From: Kineosporia mesophila
GTDB lineage: Bacteria; Actinomycetota; Actinomycetes; Actinomycetales; Kineosporiaceae
DNA: 64,000 bases
Assembly: GCF_021129235.1 (NCBI RefSeq)
Contig: NZ_JAJOMA010000006.1
Coordinates: forward strand, 47,580-111,579
Direction of reading: 5' to 3'
The notes below the pieces were generated by a model, which was given only the letters and a program-made list of their open reading frames with translations, ran no database searches and had not been told where the DNA came from. Position 1 is the first letter of the stretch; each line of letters begins with the position of its first letter. Positions 23,254 to 30,796 of this stretch are shown here, piece by piece. The position numbers and the translations under genes are program-made.

Positions 23254-26200
23254 GTGCAGGTACGCGTGCTGGGGCCGTTGATGATCGAGGCCGAGGGCGA
23301 GCCCGTCGATATCGGCGGTGCCCGTCTGCGATCGCTGCTGGTCAGGCTTAGTGCGGACGCGGGGGCCTGGGTTCCGGTCAGCCGGCTGGTGCAGTCGCTG
23401 TGGCTGGAAGATCCGCCGGCGGACGAGGTCAACGCCCTGCAGTCGCTGGTCTCCCGGTTGCGGCGGGCGCTGCCCCGGCCAGACCTGATCGAGTCCGGGC
23501 CCGCGGGGTACCGGCTGGTCATCACCAAGGACGACGTCGACGCGCTGGCCTTCGAGAACCTGGTGGGGCAGGGGCGGCGCACGGCCGGGCCGCCGGAGAC
23601 GGTCGAGATGCTGGGGCAGGCTCTGGACCTGTGGCGCGGCGCTCCCCTGGCCGAGGTCGCCGACGCGCCCTACGCCCAGGCCTGGACCGAGCGGCTGGAA
23701 CGACTGCGGCTCACCGCGATCGACGAACGCGCTGCGGCCCTGCTCACCCTGGGCCGCGCGGGCGAGCCGGTGACCGAGCTGGAAGAGGTCATCGCCGCGC
23801 ACCCGCTGCGCGAGCGCACCCACGAACTGCTGATCCGGGCCCTCGCGGCCGGGGGGCGACAGGGTGAGGCGCTGGCTGTGTACGAACGGCTGCGCCGGGC
23901 GATGGCCGACGAACTCGGCCTGGATCCGCCCGCCGCGCTGCAGGAACTGCAGGGCCAGGTGCTGAGGGACGATGCCGCCCTGCGTTCGGTGGTGTCCCCC
24001 ACCGACCCCGAACCGCCGGCGGACATCGTCCGCCGCACCAATTTGCGCGTCCCCCTGACCACGTTCGTCGGCCGGGAGGCCGAGCTCGCCGGGATCACCG
24101 AGCAACTGGGCCGCACCCGCCTCGTCACCCTGGTCGGCACCGGTGGGGCCGGAAAGACCCGGCTGGTCAGCGAAGTTGCGAGCCGTCTGGCCGATCGCGA
24201 CGGCGTGTGGATGATCGAGCTGGCGCCGGTGACCGACCCGGACGATGTGGCCTCCACAGTGCTGGGCGGCATCGGGTCGATCGACCGGTCCCAGCTCGAC
24301 ACCACACTGCAGCAGCCGCCGCTACGCGACGTGCGCACCCGGCTGGTCGAGAGTCTGGCCCCGCACGACGCCGTGATCGTGCTCGACAACTGTGAGCACC
24401 TGATCGAGGCCAGCGCCGAGGTGGCCGAGTTCCTGCTGGCCCGCTGCCCCAGGCTGACTGTGCTGGCGACCAGCCGGGAGCCCCTCGGCATCGTCGGGGA
24501 GTCGATCTGGCCGGTGCGCCCGCTCGCCACCGCGGCCGAGGACTCGCCCGCGGTGCAGCTGTTCGCCGACCGGGCCGCCCTGGTCCGACCCGGTTTCACG
24601 ATGACCGACGAGAACGCCGGGGCGGTGCGGGAGATCTGCCGGCGCCTCGACGGTCTGCCGCTGGCCATCGAGCTGGCCGCGGCCCGGCTGCGCACGCTGA
24701 ACCCGGAGGCCCTGGCCGCCCGGCTGGACAACCGGTTCCGGCTGCTCACGGGCGGCAACCGCACCGCGATGCCGCGACACCAGACGCTGCGCGCGGTGGT
24801 GGCCTGGAGCTGGGAACTGCTGCCGGACGCGGAGAGAGACCTGATCGAGCGGCTGTCGGTGTTCGGCGGTGGGGCCACCGCCGAGACCGCCTCAATCGTC
24901 TGCGGCGGTGCCGAAATCGGATCCGGAACAACGGATTTTGATGAGGAAACGATTGCCGACCTGCTGCTCTCCCTGGCCGAGAAGTCGCTGCTGGTGGTGG
25001 CCTCGGGAAACGATCCACAACCGCGCTACCGGCTGCTGGAGACCATCCGCGAGTACGCGCTGGAGAAGCTCTCGGAGCGTGGCGGGATAGCGACGATGCG
25101 CCGGGCCCACGCCACCTACTTCCTGAAGCTCGCCGAGACCGCCGACCCCTATCTGCGAGGCCGCGACCAGCTGTTCTGGCTGGACCGGATCACCTCCGAG
25201 CGCGACAACCTGCTCGCCTCCATGAGATTCGCCGTGGAGACGGAGAACGCGGACCACGCGGTGCGGCTGGCCGCTGCGCTCGGCTGGTACTGGGCCGTGA
25301 CCAGCCGCCACGAGGAGTCCGGGGACTGGGCCAAACAGGCTCTGCGGGTACCGGGCGAGAGCAGCCCCGAGCCATTGCTGGTCGTAACCGTACTGGCCGC
25401 GCTGAGTACCGCGATGAGCGGCAAGGATCTACCGGGCGAACATGACCTCGCCCAGATCGACTCACTCCTGCAGCAGGTGAACGTGCTCGGCGGGCATCCC
25501 CTGCTGACGTTCATCGAGCCGGCCCTGGCCGAGCTGCGGCACGACTCCGAGGCCAGCCGGGCCGCGGTGGCACGCAACCTTCACCACACCGATCCGTGGG
25601 CCCGCGCCATGCTCCGGCTGATGGTCGCCATGCTGGCCGAGAACGAGGGCGATTTCGAGCGCTGCCGGGAGCACATCCCGCAGGCGCTGGCCATGTTCGA
25701 GGAGATCGGCGACCGGTGGGGCATCGCCACCGCGAGCAGCCAGCTGGCCGAGATCATGCGGGTCGACGGCGAACTCGACCGGGCGATCGAGCTGTTCACC
25801 CGGGCCCGGCAGCTGATGATCGAGCTGCACGCCACCGACGACGAGGCCCAGGCCCTGGTCTGGATCGCCCGGATCCGTCAGGAGAAGGGTGACCTGGAGG
25901 GCGCCCGGCGCGACCTCGAGGTGGCCCGGCGAATGGCCTCGGAAACCAGCTCGTGGATGGCCCATGCGTTCGCCATCTCGGGCGCGGCGTCACTCGCGGC
26001 GGCCGAGGGCAATCTTGGGGAGGCCCGGCGACTGGCCGAAAAGGCCATCACCGAAAACGGTTCGAGGCCACGCATCATGCCCCAGATGCACGCGATGATG
26101 CTCAGCGAGCTGATGGTGTACGAACTGCGCGACAACGCTCTCGACGTGGCCTCGACCCGGCTGGCCCTGGTCGTCCAGCTGGCCCTGGACAGCCAGGACC

Positions 26201-26499
26201 TACCGGTCGCCGCCCGGGTGGGGGTCACCGTCGCCGAATACCTCCTGACCGTCGGCCGGCCCGTCGAGGCCGCCGGGCTCCTGGGCGCCTGCGCCCAGAT
26301 GCGTGGTCACGACGGCTTCCGCGACCCGGACATCGCCCGGCTCACCGCGAGGATCAAGGCCGCGCTGACCCCGGAGGAGTTCACCACCTGCTTCGACGCC
26401 GGCCGCGCCCTCGACCGGGAGGGCGCCGTCGCCCTGCTCAAGGCGACCACGCCGGAAGCCGCCGGACCCGATCGGGGCCCAGCGGCGTCCTCCATCTGA
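23254..26499 (+). CDS. AfsR/SARP-type regulator with BTAD, NB-ARC-like ATPase and TPR region
   Basis: 1081 residues. The N-terminus is a SARP-type winged helix (VRVLGPLMIEAEG...) followed by a BTAD domain to about 245. A STAND/NB-ARC ATPase follows, with Walker A GTGGAGKTR at about 295, Walker B VIVLDNCEHL and the GLPLAIELAAARL motif. The rest is helical TPR-like repeat. Such proteins switch on secondary-metabolite or developmental genes, with the ATPase/TPR part sensing a ligand or partner. GTG start. No biosynthetic cluster is adjacent, so the target is unknown. The stop codon abuts the duplicated ABC-permease fragment. Confidence 0.9.
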   Translation: MQVRVLGPLMIEAEGEPVDIGGARLRSLLVRLSADAGAWVPVSRLVQSLWLEDPPADEVNALQSLVSRLRRALPRPDLIESGPAGYRLVITKDDVDALAFENLVGQGRRTAGPPETVEMLGQALDLWRGAPLAEVADAPYAQAWTERLERLRLTAIDERAAALLTLGRAGEPVTELEEVIAAHPLRERTHELLIRALAAGGRQGEALAVYERLRRAMADELGLDPPAALQELQGQVLRDDAALRSVVSPTDPEPPADIVRRTNLRVPLTTFVGREAELAGITEQLGRTRLVTLVGTGGAGKTRLVSEVASRLADRDGVWMIELAPVTDPDDVASTVLGGIGSIDRSQLDTTLQQPPLRDVRTRLVESLAPHDAVIVLDNCEHLIEASAEVAEFLLARCPRLTVLATSREPLGIVGESIWPVRPLATAAEDSPAVQLFADRAALVRPGFTMTDENAGAVREICRRLDGLPLAIELAAARLRTLNPEALAARLDNRFRLLTGGNRTAMPRHQTLRAVVAWSWELLPDAERDLIERLSVFGGGATAETASIVCGGAEIGSGTTDFDEETIADLLLSLAEKSLLVVASGNDPQPRYRLLETIREYALEKLSERGGIATMRRAHATYFLKLAETADPYLRGRDQLFWLDRITSERDNLLASMRFAVETENADHAVRLAAALGWYWAVTSRHEESGDWAKQALRVPGESSPEPLLVVTVLAALSTAMSGKDLPGEHDLAQIDSLLQQVNVLGGHPLLTFIEPALAELRHDSEASRAAVARNLHHTDPWARAMLRLMVAMLAENEGDFERCREHIPQALAMFEEIGDRWGIATASSQLAEIMRVDGELDRAIELFTRARQLMIELHATDDEAQALVWIARIRQEKGDLEGARRDLEVARRMASETSSWMAHAFAISGAASLAAAEGNLGEARRLAEKAITENGSRPRIMPQMHAMMLSELMVYELRDNALDVASTRLALVVQLALDSQDLPVAARVGVTVAEYLLTVGRPVEAAGLLGACAQMRGHDGFRDPDIARLTARIKAALTPEEFTTCFDAGRALDREGAVALLKATTPEAAGPDRGPAASSI

Positions 26500-26598
26500 A
26501 CTCACGTGCGGGAGCGGTACATCCGCACCGCCAGGGGTGCGAAGACCGCCATGATGGCGACCGACCAGGGCACCGGCTCAGTGATCGCACCAACCAAC
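26498..26598 (-). pseudogene. Duplicated 3' end of the ABC permease gene
   Basis: Bases 26498-26568 are identical (71 of 71) to 27733-27803, the 3' end of the ABC permease gene including its stop. Beyond that the copy lacks five codons in frame and then diverges (GAITEPVPWSVAIM instead of GAITEPVLWSLGWSVAIM). It encodes only the last about 30 residues and has no start. It marks the left edge of a 1.2-kb island whose right edge is the intact gene. Confidence 0.9.
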
Positions 26599-26987
26599 TA
26601 CCGATCGGCGAACCGCGTTACCAGGAAGGGTAATTCGGCGATGCTTACACCGTGAGTACCCTCGCTGGACCGGGGAACACCACACACCGATTGGGCCGGC
26701 TGACGTCGTGGGCCGTGAGCTGGAAACCCATATTCCGCCTCACCGCCGTCAAACACCCTCCATTTCGAAGCAAGCAAACCGCCCTGAGCCATGCTCTCAG
26801 CGCCCCAAAGCTCTTCGGCGAAACAACGGTGAGAGTCTGGGCGCGACCCGCTCAGAACGATCGATCCCTCCAGGCCACAACCCCCACCTTCGCGACTAGC
26901 CCCGATCCGAGACTCAAAGATCAGCCTATATACCACCCCATGGCCCTCAAGGGGTACATTTAGATAAATGTTACCGAATACACAACG
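26599..26987. other. Non-coding stretch inside the island
   Basis: About 390 bp of mixed, less GC-rich sequence. The open frames here have no RBS, poor codon use and no recognisable product, so no gene is called. The right end becomes AT-rich and leads into a promoter. Confidence 0.5.
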
Positions 26988-27016
26988 TTGACGAAACAGT
27001 TACCTTTCGTTATCTT
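26988..27016 (+). promoter_or_regulatory. Sigma-70-type promoter for the small secreted protein
   Basis: TTGACG (26988-26993), a 17-bp spacer and TATCTT (27011-27016) give near-consensus -35 and -10 boxes in an AT-rich setting. Transcription would start near 27023, about 24 bases before the ATG. Confidence 0.7.
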
Positions 27017-27046
27017 TCAGGACATCTGGACTCACAGGGAGTTCAA

Positions 27047-27409
27047 ATGGTTAGGAATACGATGAAATTCGCAAAGATTGCCCTTGTCGCGTTCGCCCTA
27101 CTCGGGATGGACCTGATTTTCGCACAGGGAGCCCAGGCCGCTGCTTGTGGAACCGTTAAGGACGTATCTCTGTCCGGCTCCAAGGGGCATTGGACGGTGA
27201 CCTGTTCGGGCGGCAAGAAGACCGTAAAGGGCTGGGTCGAAGACACCAAAGCGGACGGCGATTGCCCCCACGTCACTGCGTACTTCCAGTTCGAGAATAG
27301 CTCCTACTCCATTGATCGGGACGCTAAGGCGTGCCCGAAGGGCGACCGGACCACATTCAACTGGACCGAGACTGCGGACTACGTCACCGTCTTCCAGTAC
27401 GGCAGCTGA
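27047..27409 (+). CDS. Small secreted four-cysteine protein
   Basis: 120 residues: a signal peptide (KFAKIALVAFALLG core, cleavage near AQA-A), then a mature part of about 90 residues with four cysteines (ACGT, TCSG, DCPH, ACPK), probably two disulfides, and alternating beta-type sequence. No family is recognised. ATG 27047 has GGGAG at good spacing; ATG 27062 is an alternative. Codon use is less GC-biased than its neighbours, and it lies inside the island bounded by the duplicated permease end, so acquisition by transfer is likely. Role unknown; an exported effector, inhibitor or surface protein is possible. Confidence 0.7.
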   Translation: MVRNTMKFAKIALVAFALLGMDLIFAQGAQAAACGTVKDVSLSGSKGHWTVTCSGGKKTVKGWVEDTKADGDCPHVTAYFQFENSSYSIDRDAKACPKGDRTTFNWTETADYVTVFQYGS

Positions 27410-27584
27410 GATTCCACTCTGTGGCCTGCTGGAACCGGCCACAAACCAGTGGCCATCGGCAAATGAGGGCTATCCAGGCGGTCGGGCTCTCGACCCTGGA
27501 CAGGTGACGGCGGATGGTGACCTGAAGGCCTCAGTCGATGGCATGGCCAAATCTGCAACCTTGCGTGGATTGGCGATCAGGAAA

Positions 27585-27629
27585 ATTTCTTCGCCTCGAT
27601 CACCAACCTGGTGATCGAGGCGAAGAAAT
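27585..27629. terminator. 20-bp perfect hairpin
   Basis: ATTTCTTCGCCTCGATCACC (27585-27604) and its exact reverse complement (27610-27629) enclose a 5-nt loop. It lies between the secreted-protein gene (plus) and the ABC operon (minus), so it may terminate both. The rest of 27410-27736 shows no gene. Confidence 0.7.
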
Positions 27630-27736
27630 CGATGTCGAGTCTGTTAGCACTGCCACGATTCTTTCTTGATCAGTGCATCTTGGCTTTCAGGCAGCTGTTC
27701 ATATCAGCCCATCGAGACTGGACTTACCAAAAGAAC

Positions 27737-28570
27737 TCACGTGCGGGAGCGGTACATCCGCACCGCCAGGGGTGCGAAGACCGCCATGATGGCGACCGAC
27801 CAGCCCAGCGACCACAGCACCGGCTCGGTGATCGCGCCGCCGACCATCAGGCCGCGGCAGGCCTCGGTCAGGTGGGTGATCGGGTTGACCTTGACCCACG
27901 CCTGGAGCCAGCCGGGCATGGTGTTCACCGGCACGAACATCGACGAACCGAAGGTCAGCGGGAACATCACCAGGAAGCCGATGCCCTGCACGGTGCCGGA
28001 ATTGCGCACGGTGGTGCCGAGGAACACGGACACCCAGGTCAGCGAGAAGGCGAAGAACAGCACCAGTAGACAGGCCGCGAGCGCCTGCAGAGCGTTGGTC
28101 TCCACCCGGAAACCGATGGCGTAGCCGAAGCCCAGCAGCACGGCGATCGAGGTGACGAAGCGGACGACGTCGCCGAGTACCGCGCCGACCAGCGGGGCCG
28201 AGCGGGGGATCGGCAGGCTGCGGAACCGGTCGAACACGCCCTTGCCCATGTCGGTGTTCAGGTTCACGCCGATCGCCAGGGTGGCGAACAGCACGGTCTG
28301 CACCATCAGGGCGGGCAGGACGAACTGTAGGTAGGCGTGCTGCGAGCCGGAGATCGCGCCGCCGAACAGGTAGACGAACAGCACGGTGAAGATGATCGGC
28401 TGGACGGTGACGTCGATCAGCTGTTCCGGGGTGCGCCGGATCTTCGTGATCGACCGGCCGGCCAGGATCAGCGAGTGCCGGATCAGCGGGAACGGTTTGG
28501 CGGGGGTGTCGGAGGTGGGCGCGGCGGGAACGTCCGGCGCCTCAGTCATCAGGGTGGTGGTGCTGCTCAT
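27737..28570 (-). CDS. ABC-2 type permease (DrrB-like)
   Basis: 277 residues, about six membrane segments, with the ABC-2 exporter pattern of the daunorubicin-resistance DrrB group (RRTPEQLIDVTVQPIIF, GFLVMFPLTFGSS, then PGWLQAWVKVNPITH). It forms an exporter with the ATPase encoded upstream, its start overlapping that gene's stop (ATGA at 28567-28570). Substrate unknown: DrrAB-like pumps export drugs, lipids or peptides. The last about 100 bp are duplicated at 26498. Confidence 0.88.
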   Translation of the reverse strand: MSSTTTLMTEAPDVPAAPTSDTPAKPFPLIRHSLILAGRSITKIRRTPEQLIDVTVQPIIFTVLFVYLFGGAISGSQHAYLQFVLPALMVQTVLFATLAIGVNLNTDMGKGVFDRFRSLPIPRSAPLVGAVLGDVVRFVTSIAVLLGFGYAIGFRVETNALQALAACLLVLFFAFSLTWVSVFLGTTVRNSGTVQGIGFLVMFPLTFGSSMFVPVNTMPGWLQAWVKVNPITHLTEACRGLMVGGAITEPVLWSLGWSVAIMAVFAPLAVRMYRSRT

Positions 28571-29526
28571 GCCGCACTCTCCTGTTCGATCTGCTCGCGG
28601 GAGCCGGTGAGGCTGAAGAAGACCTCGTCCAGGCTGGGAAGTCGCAGGGACAGTTCGGTGACGGCGATGCCGGCGTCGTCGAGGCGGCGCACCACCGTGG
28701 TCATCGCGCTGTCGTCGTCCACGGGCACGCTGAGCACGCCGCGGGCGGGGGAATCGATGTTCTTGCCGGTGGATACCTGTGACAGCAGGCCGCGCACGGT
28801 GTCGAGGTGTGCCGGGTCGGCCGGTCGCACCACCAGGGTCTGGCCGCCGACGACGCGCTTGAGTTCGGCCGGGGTGCCGTGGGCGATGACCCGGCCGTGG
28901 TCGATGACGGTGATGTCGTCGGCGAGCGCGTCGGCCTCTTCCAGGTACTGCGTGGTGAGCAGCACGGTGGTGCCGTCCGCGACGAGGTTGCGCACCAGAC
29001 GCCAGACGTCGTCGCGCTTGGCCGGGTCGAGGCCGGTGGTGGGCTCGTCGAGGTAGATGACCGACGGGCGGCCGACCAGGCTGGCGGCGAGGTCCAGCCG
29101 GCGGCGCATGCCGCCGGAGTAGTGCTTGGCCACGCGGTCGGCGGCTTCGGTCAGGTCGAACTGACCGAGCAGGTGCCGGGCCCGGGCGAGAGCGTCGCGC
29201 TTGGAGAGATCGAGCAGCCGGCCGATGAGCACCAGATTCTCGGTGCCGGTGAGGTCTTCGTCGACGGACGCGTACTGGCCGGTGAGGCCGATCTGGCGGC
29301 GCACCTGGGGCGCCTGGTGGACGACGTCCAGTCCGGCCACGGTGGCGCGCCCCTCGTCGGGGCGCAGCAGGGTGGCGAGGATCCGAACCGCTGTGGTCTT
29401 ACCGGCTCCGTTGGGTCCGAGAACACCGAGGACAGTGCCCTCGGGAGCCGCCAGATCGACCCCGGCCAGGGCGGTCGTGGCGCCGAAGCGCTTGACCAGT
29501 CCCTCGGCCTCGAAGGCGTATGCCAT
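28567..29526 (-). CDS. ABC transporter ATPase (DrrA-like)
   Basis: 319 residues. Walker A GPNGAGKTT, Q-loop, signature YSGGMRRRLDLA, Walker B VIYLDEPTTGLD and the H-loop TTQYLEEAD are all present, followed by the C-terminal domain typical of DrrA-family ATPases. It energises the permease encoded next. ATG 29526 with AAGGAG seven bases upstream. Two palindromes lie upstream (29585-29622). No TetR gene is adjacent. Confidence 0.93.
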   Translation of the reverse strand: MAYAFEAEGLVKRFGATTALAGVDLAAPEGTVLGVLGPNGAGKTTAVRILATLLRPDEGRATVAGLDVVHQAPQVRRQIGLTGQYASVDEDLTGTENLVLIGRLLDLSKRDALARARHLLGQFDLTEAADRVAKHYSGGMRRRLDLAASLVGRPSVIYLDEPTTGLDPAKRDDVWRLVRNLVADGTTVLLTTQYLEEADALADDITVIDHGRVIAHGTPAELKRVVGGQTLVVRPADPAHLDTVRGLLSQVSTGKNIDSPARGVLSVPVDDDSAMTTVVRRLDDAGIAVTELSLRLPSLDEVFFSLTGSREQIEQESAA

Positions 29527-29584
29527 GGGTGGACTCCTTGGATGAGTACTGAGCCGTGCTCTTTGACTCGTCCAAGGTGCCGGG

Positions 29585-29622
29585 GCGCGCTGTCACGGCG
29601 CGCACGTGCCGCTGTCAGCGGC
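29585..29622. promoter_or_regulatory. Two palindromes upstream of the ABC operon
   Basis: GCGCGC-TGTCACG-GCGCGC (29585-29603) and GCCGCTG-T-CAGCGGC (29608-29622) both contain TGTCA. They could be operators for the transporter operon or a hairpin terminator for the gene ending at 29635; the sequence alone does not decide. Confidence 0.4.
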
Positions 29623-29634
29623 TATCGATCGCTG

Positions 29635-30405
29635 TCAGACGTCTCCGAAGCCACTGAAGTCACCGTCGCCGCCCCCGAACATGTCAAAGCCGTTGTCGCC
29701 GGCCTCGCCGAGTTCTTGCTGGCCCTGGTCGACCTGCTGGCCGACCTGGTCGCCCTGCTGGGTGAAGTCGTCGGCCGCGGCCTCGTAGCCCTCCTGGAAC
29801 TCGCTGCCGTCGAAGCCGTCGAACATGGCATCGGCGATCGCGGTGCCGACGAAGGCACCGGCCACACCGGCGAGCAGGCCACCGGCGATCATGCCGCCCA
29901 TGCCCATACCGCCGCCGCCCATACCGCCACCCAGGCCGGGTCGGTTGAAGCTGCGCTCCAGGGTGCCCGGGCTGCGCATCTCGGCGCGGGTGGCCATCCG
30001 GGCCAGGGAACGCGGGTCGTCGCTCGTGGCGCGCTCGTGCGGCGGAACTTCTTCGGAGAGACCGGCCAGCACCATGCGCCGCTGGTCGGGCGACAGTTTC
30101 GCGAAGGCCTCGGCGTGCGCCTCCTCGATGCGCTCGGGCGGCGCGGTCTTCAGCATGTAGCGGTAGCGGGCGATCGCGGCCTGGTCGGCCTGCGCGTCGC
30201 TGCCGGGCTCAGCGCCCGGGCGGCCGACCGCCGGCGGGAAACCGCCTGGGTGCTGGTAGCCACCCTGGTTGCCCTGATGACCCTGGTTGCTCGGTGACCC
30301 CCAGGACGGCTGTTGCTGCTGCTGACCGCCCCAACTCTGGCCGGGTGCCTGCTGATAGCCCTGCTGGTCCTTGTCACGACCCAGCAGCCTGTCCAGAAAC
30401 CCCAC
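29635..30405 (-). CDS. Gln/Gly-rich protein with a glycine-zipper-like hydrophobic segment
   Basis: 256 residues. It begins MGFLDRLLGRDKD, followed by a Gln/Gly/Pro low-complexity region (about 15-65), a helical central part (AAIARYRYMLKTAPPERIEE, LSPDQRRMVLAGL), a Gly/Met-rich segment (MGGGGMGMGGM), one hydrophobic glycine-rich stretch (about 170-195), and an acidic Gln/Asp/Gly tail. No enzyme motif is seen. Homologues in actinobacteria are generally uncharacterised. The composition suggests a membrane-associated or self-assembling protein. Confidence 0.75.
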   Translation of the reverse strand: MGFLDRLLGRDKDQQGYQQAPGQSWGGQQQQQPSWGSPSNQGHQGNQGGYQHPGGFPPAVGRPGAEPGSDAQADQAAIARYRYMLKTAPPERIEEAHAEAFAKLSPDQRRMVLAGLSEEVPPHERATSDDPRSLARMATRAEMRSPGTLERSFNRPGLGGGMGGGGMGMGGMIAGGLLAGVAGAFVGTAIADAMFDGFDGSEFQEGYEAAADDFTQQGDQVGQQVDQGQQELGEAGDNGFDMFGGGDGDFSGFGDV

Positions 30406-30447
30406 GACAGGTCACACTCCCTCGGTAGCGATCGTCACTGACAGGGT

Positions 30448-30645
30448 TCAACGAGTGCTGCTGGGGGCAGGTTCCGCCGGTGTGCTCAGCGGTTCGACTT
30501 TCTCCATCTGGGTCACGGCCCGGCCGAACACCTCACCCGCAACGGCCTGCAACCCGACGAAGGCAACCACGAAGGCGACCACCACGCCACCGGCGATGAG
30601 GCCGTACTCGACCGCGGACGATCCACGGTCGTCAGGGTGCTTCAC
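30448..30645 (-). CDS. Flp-type (type IVb) pilin
   Basis: 65 residues. The short basic leader ends in RGSSAVEYGLIAGGVVVAF, the Flp pilin cleavage and hydrophobic region including the conserved Glu five residues into the mature protein. The product would be a tight-adherence pilus subunit. No tad assembly genes are in the window, so it is an orphan locus or a minor pilin. Confidence 0.85.
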   Translation of the reverse strand: MKHPDDRGSSAVEYGLIAGGVVVAFVVAFVGLQAVAGEVFGRAVTQMEKVEPLSTPAEPAPSSTR

Positions 30646-30796
30646 CTGCCCGACCCTACGGGGTCGTTCTCACCCGGTCGCTGACTAGTGCACATCGTCT
30701 GCGGAAAACCCGGGAAACTAGGTGGGTGGTGAGCAGAGGGCGGGTCGGTGCCGGGGCGGTGCCGACCGCTTGCCCGAGGGCACAGCCGGTCACCCG

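Noticed and set aside
26652..26963. A possible 103-residue gene in the island before the secreted protein
   Set aside because: No RBS, no recognisable product, and the frame runs into the AT-rich promoter region.
26498..27803. An insertion sequence between the duplicated permease ends
   Set aside because: No transposase frame and no terminal inverted repeats could be found at the island edges, so only an island with duplicated ends is claimed.
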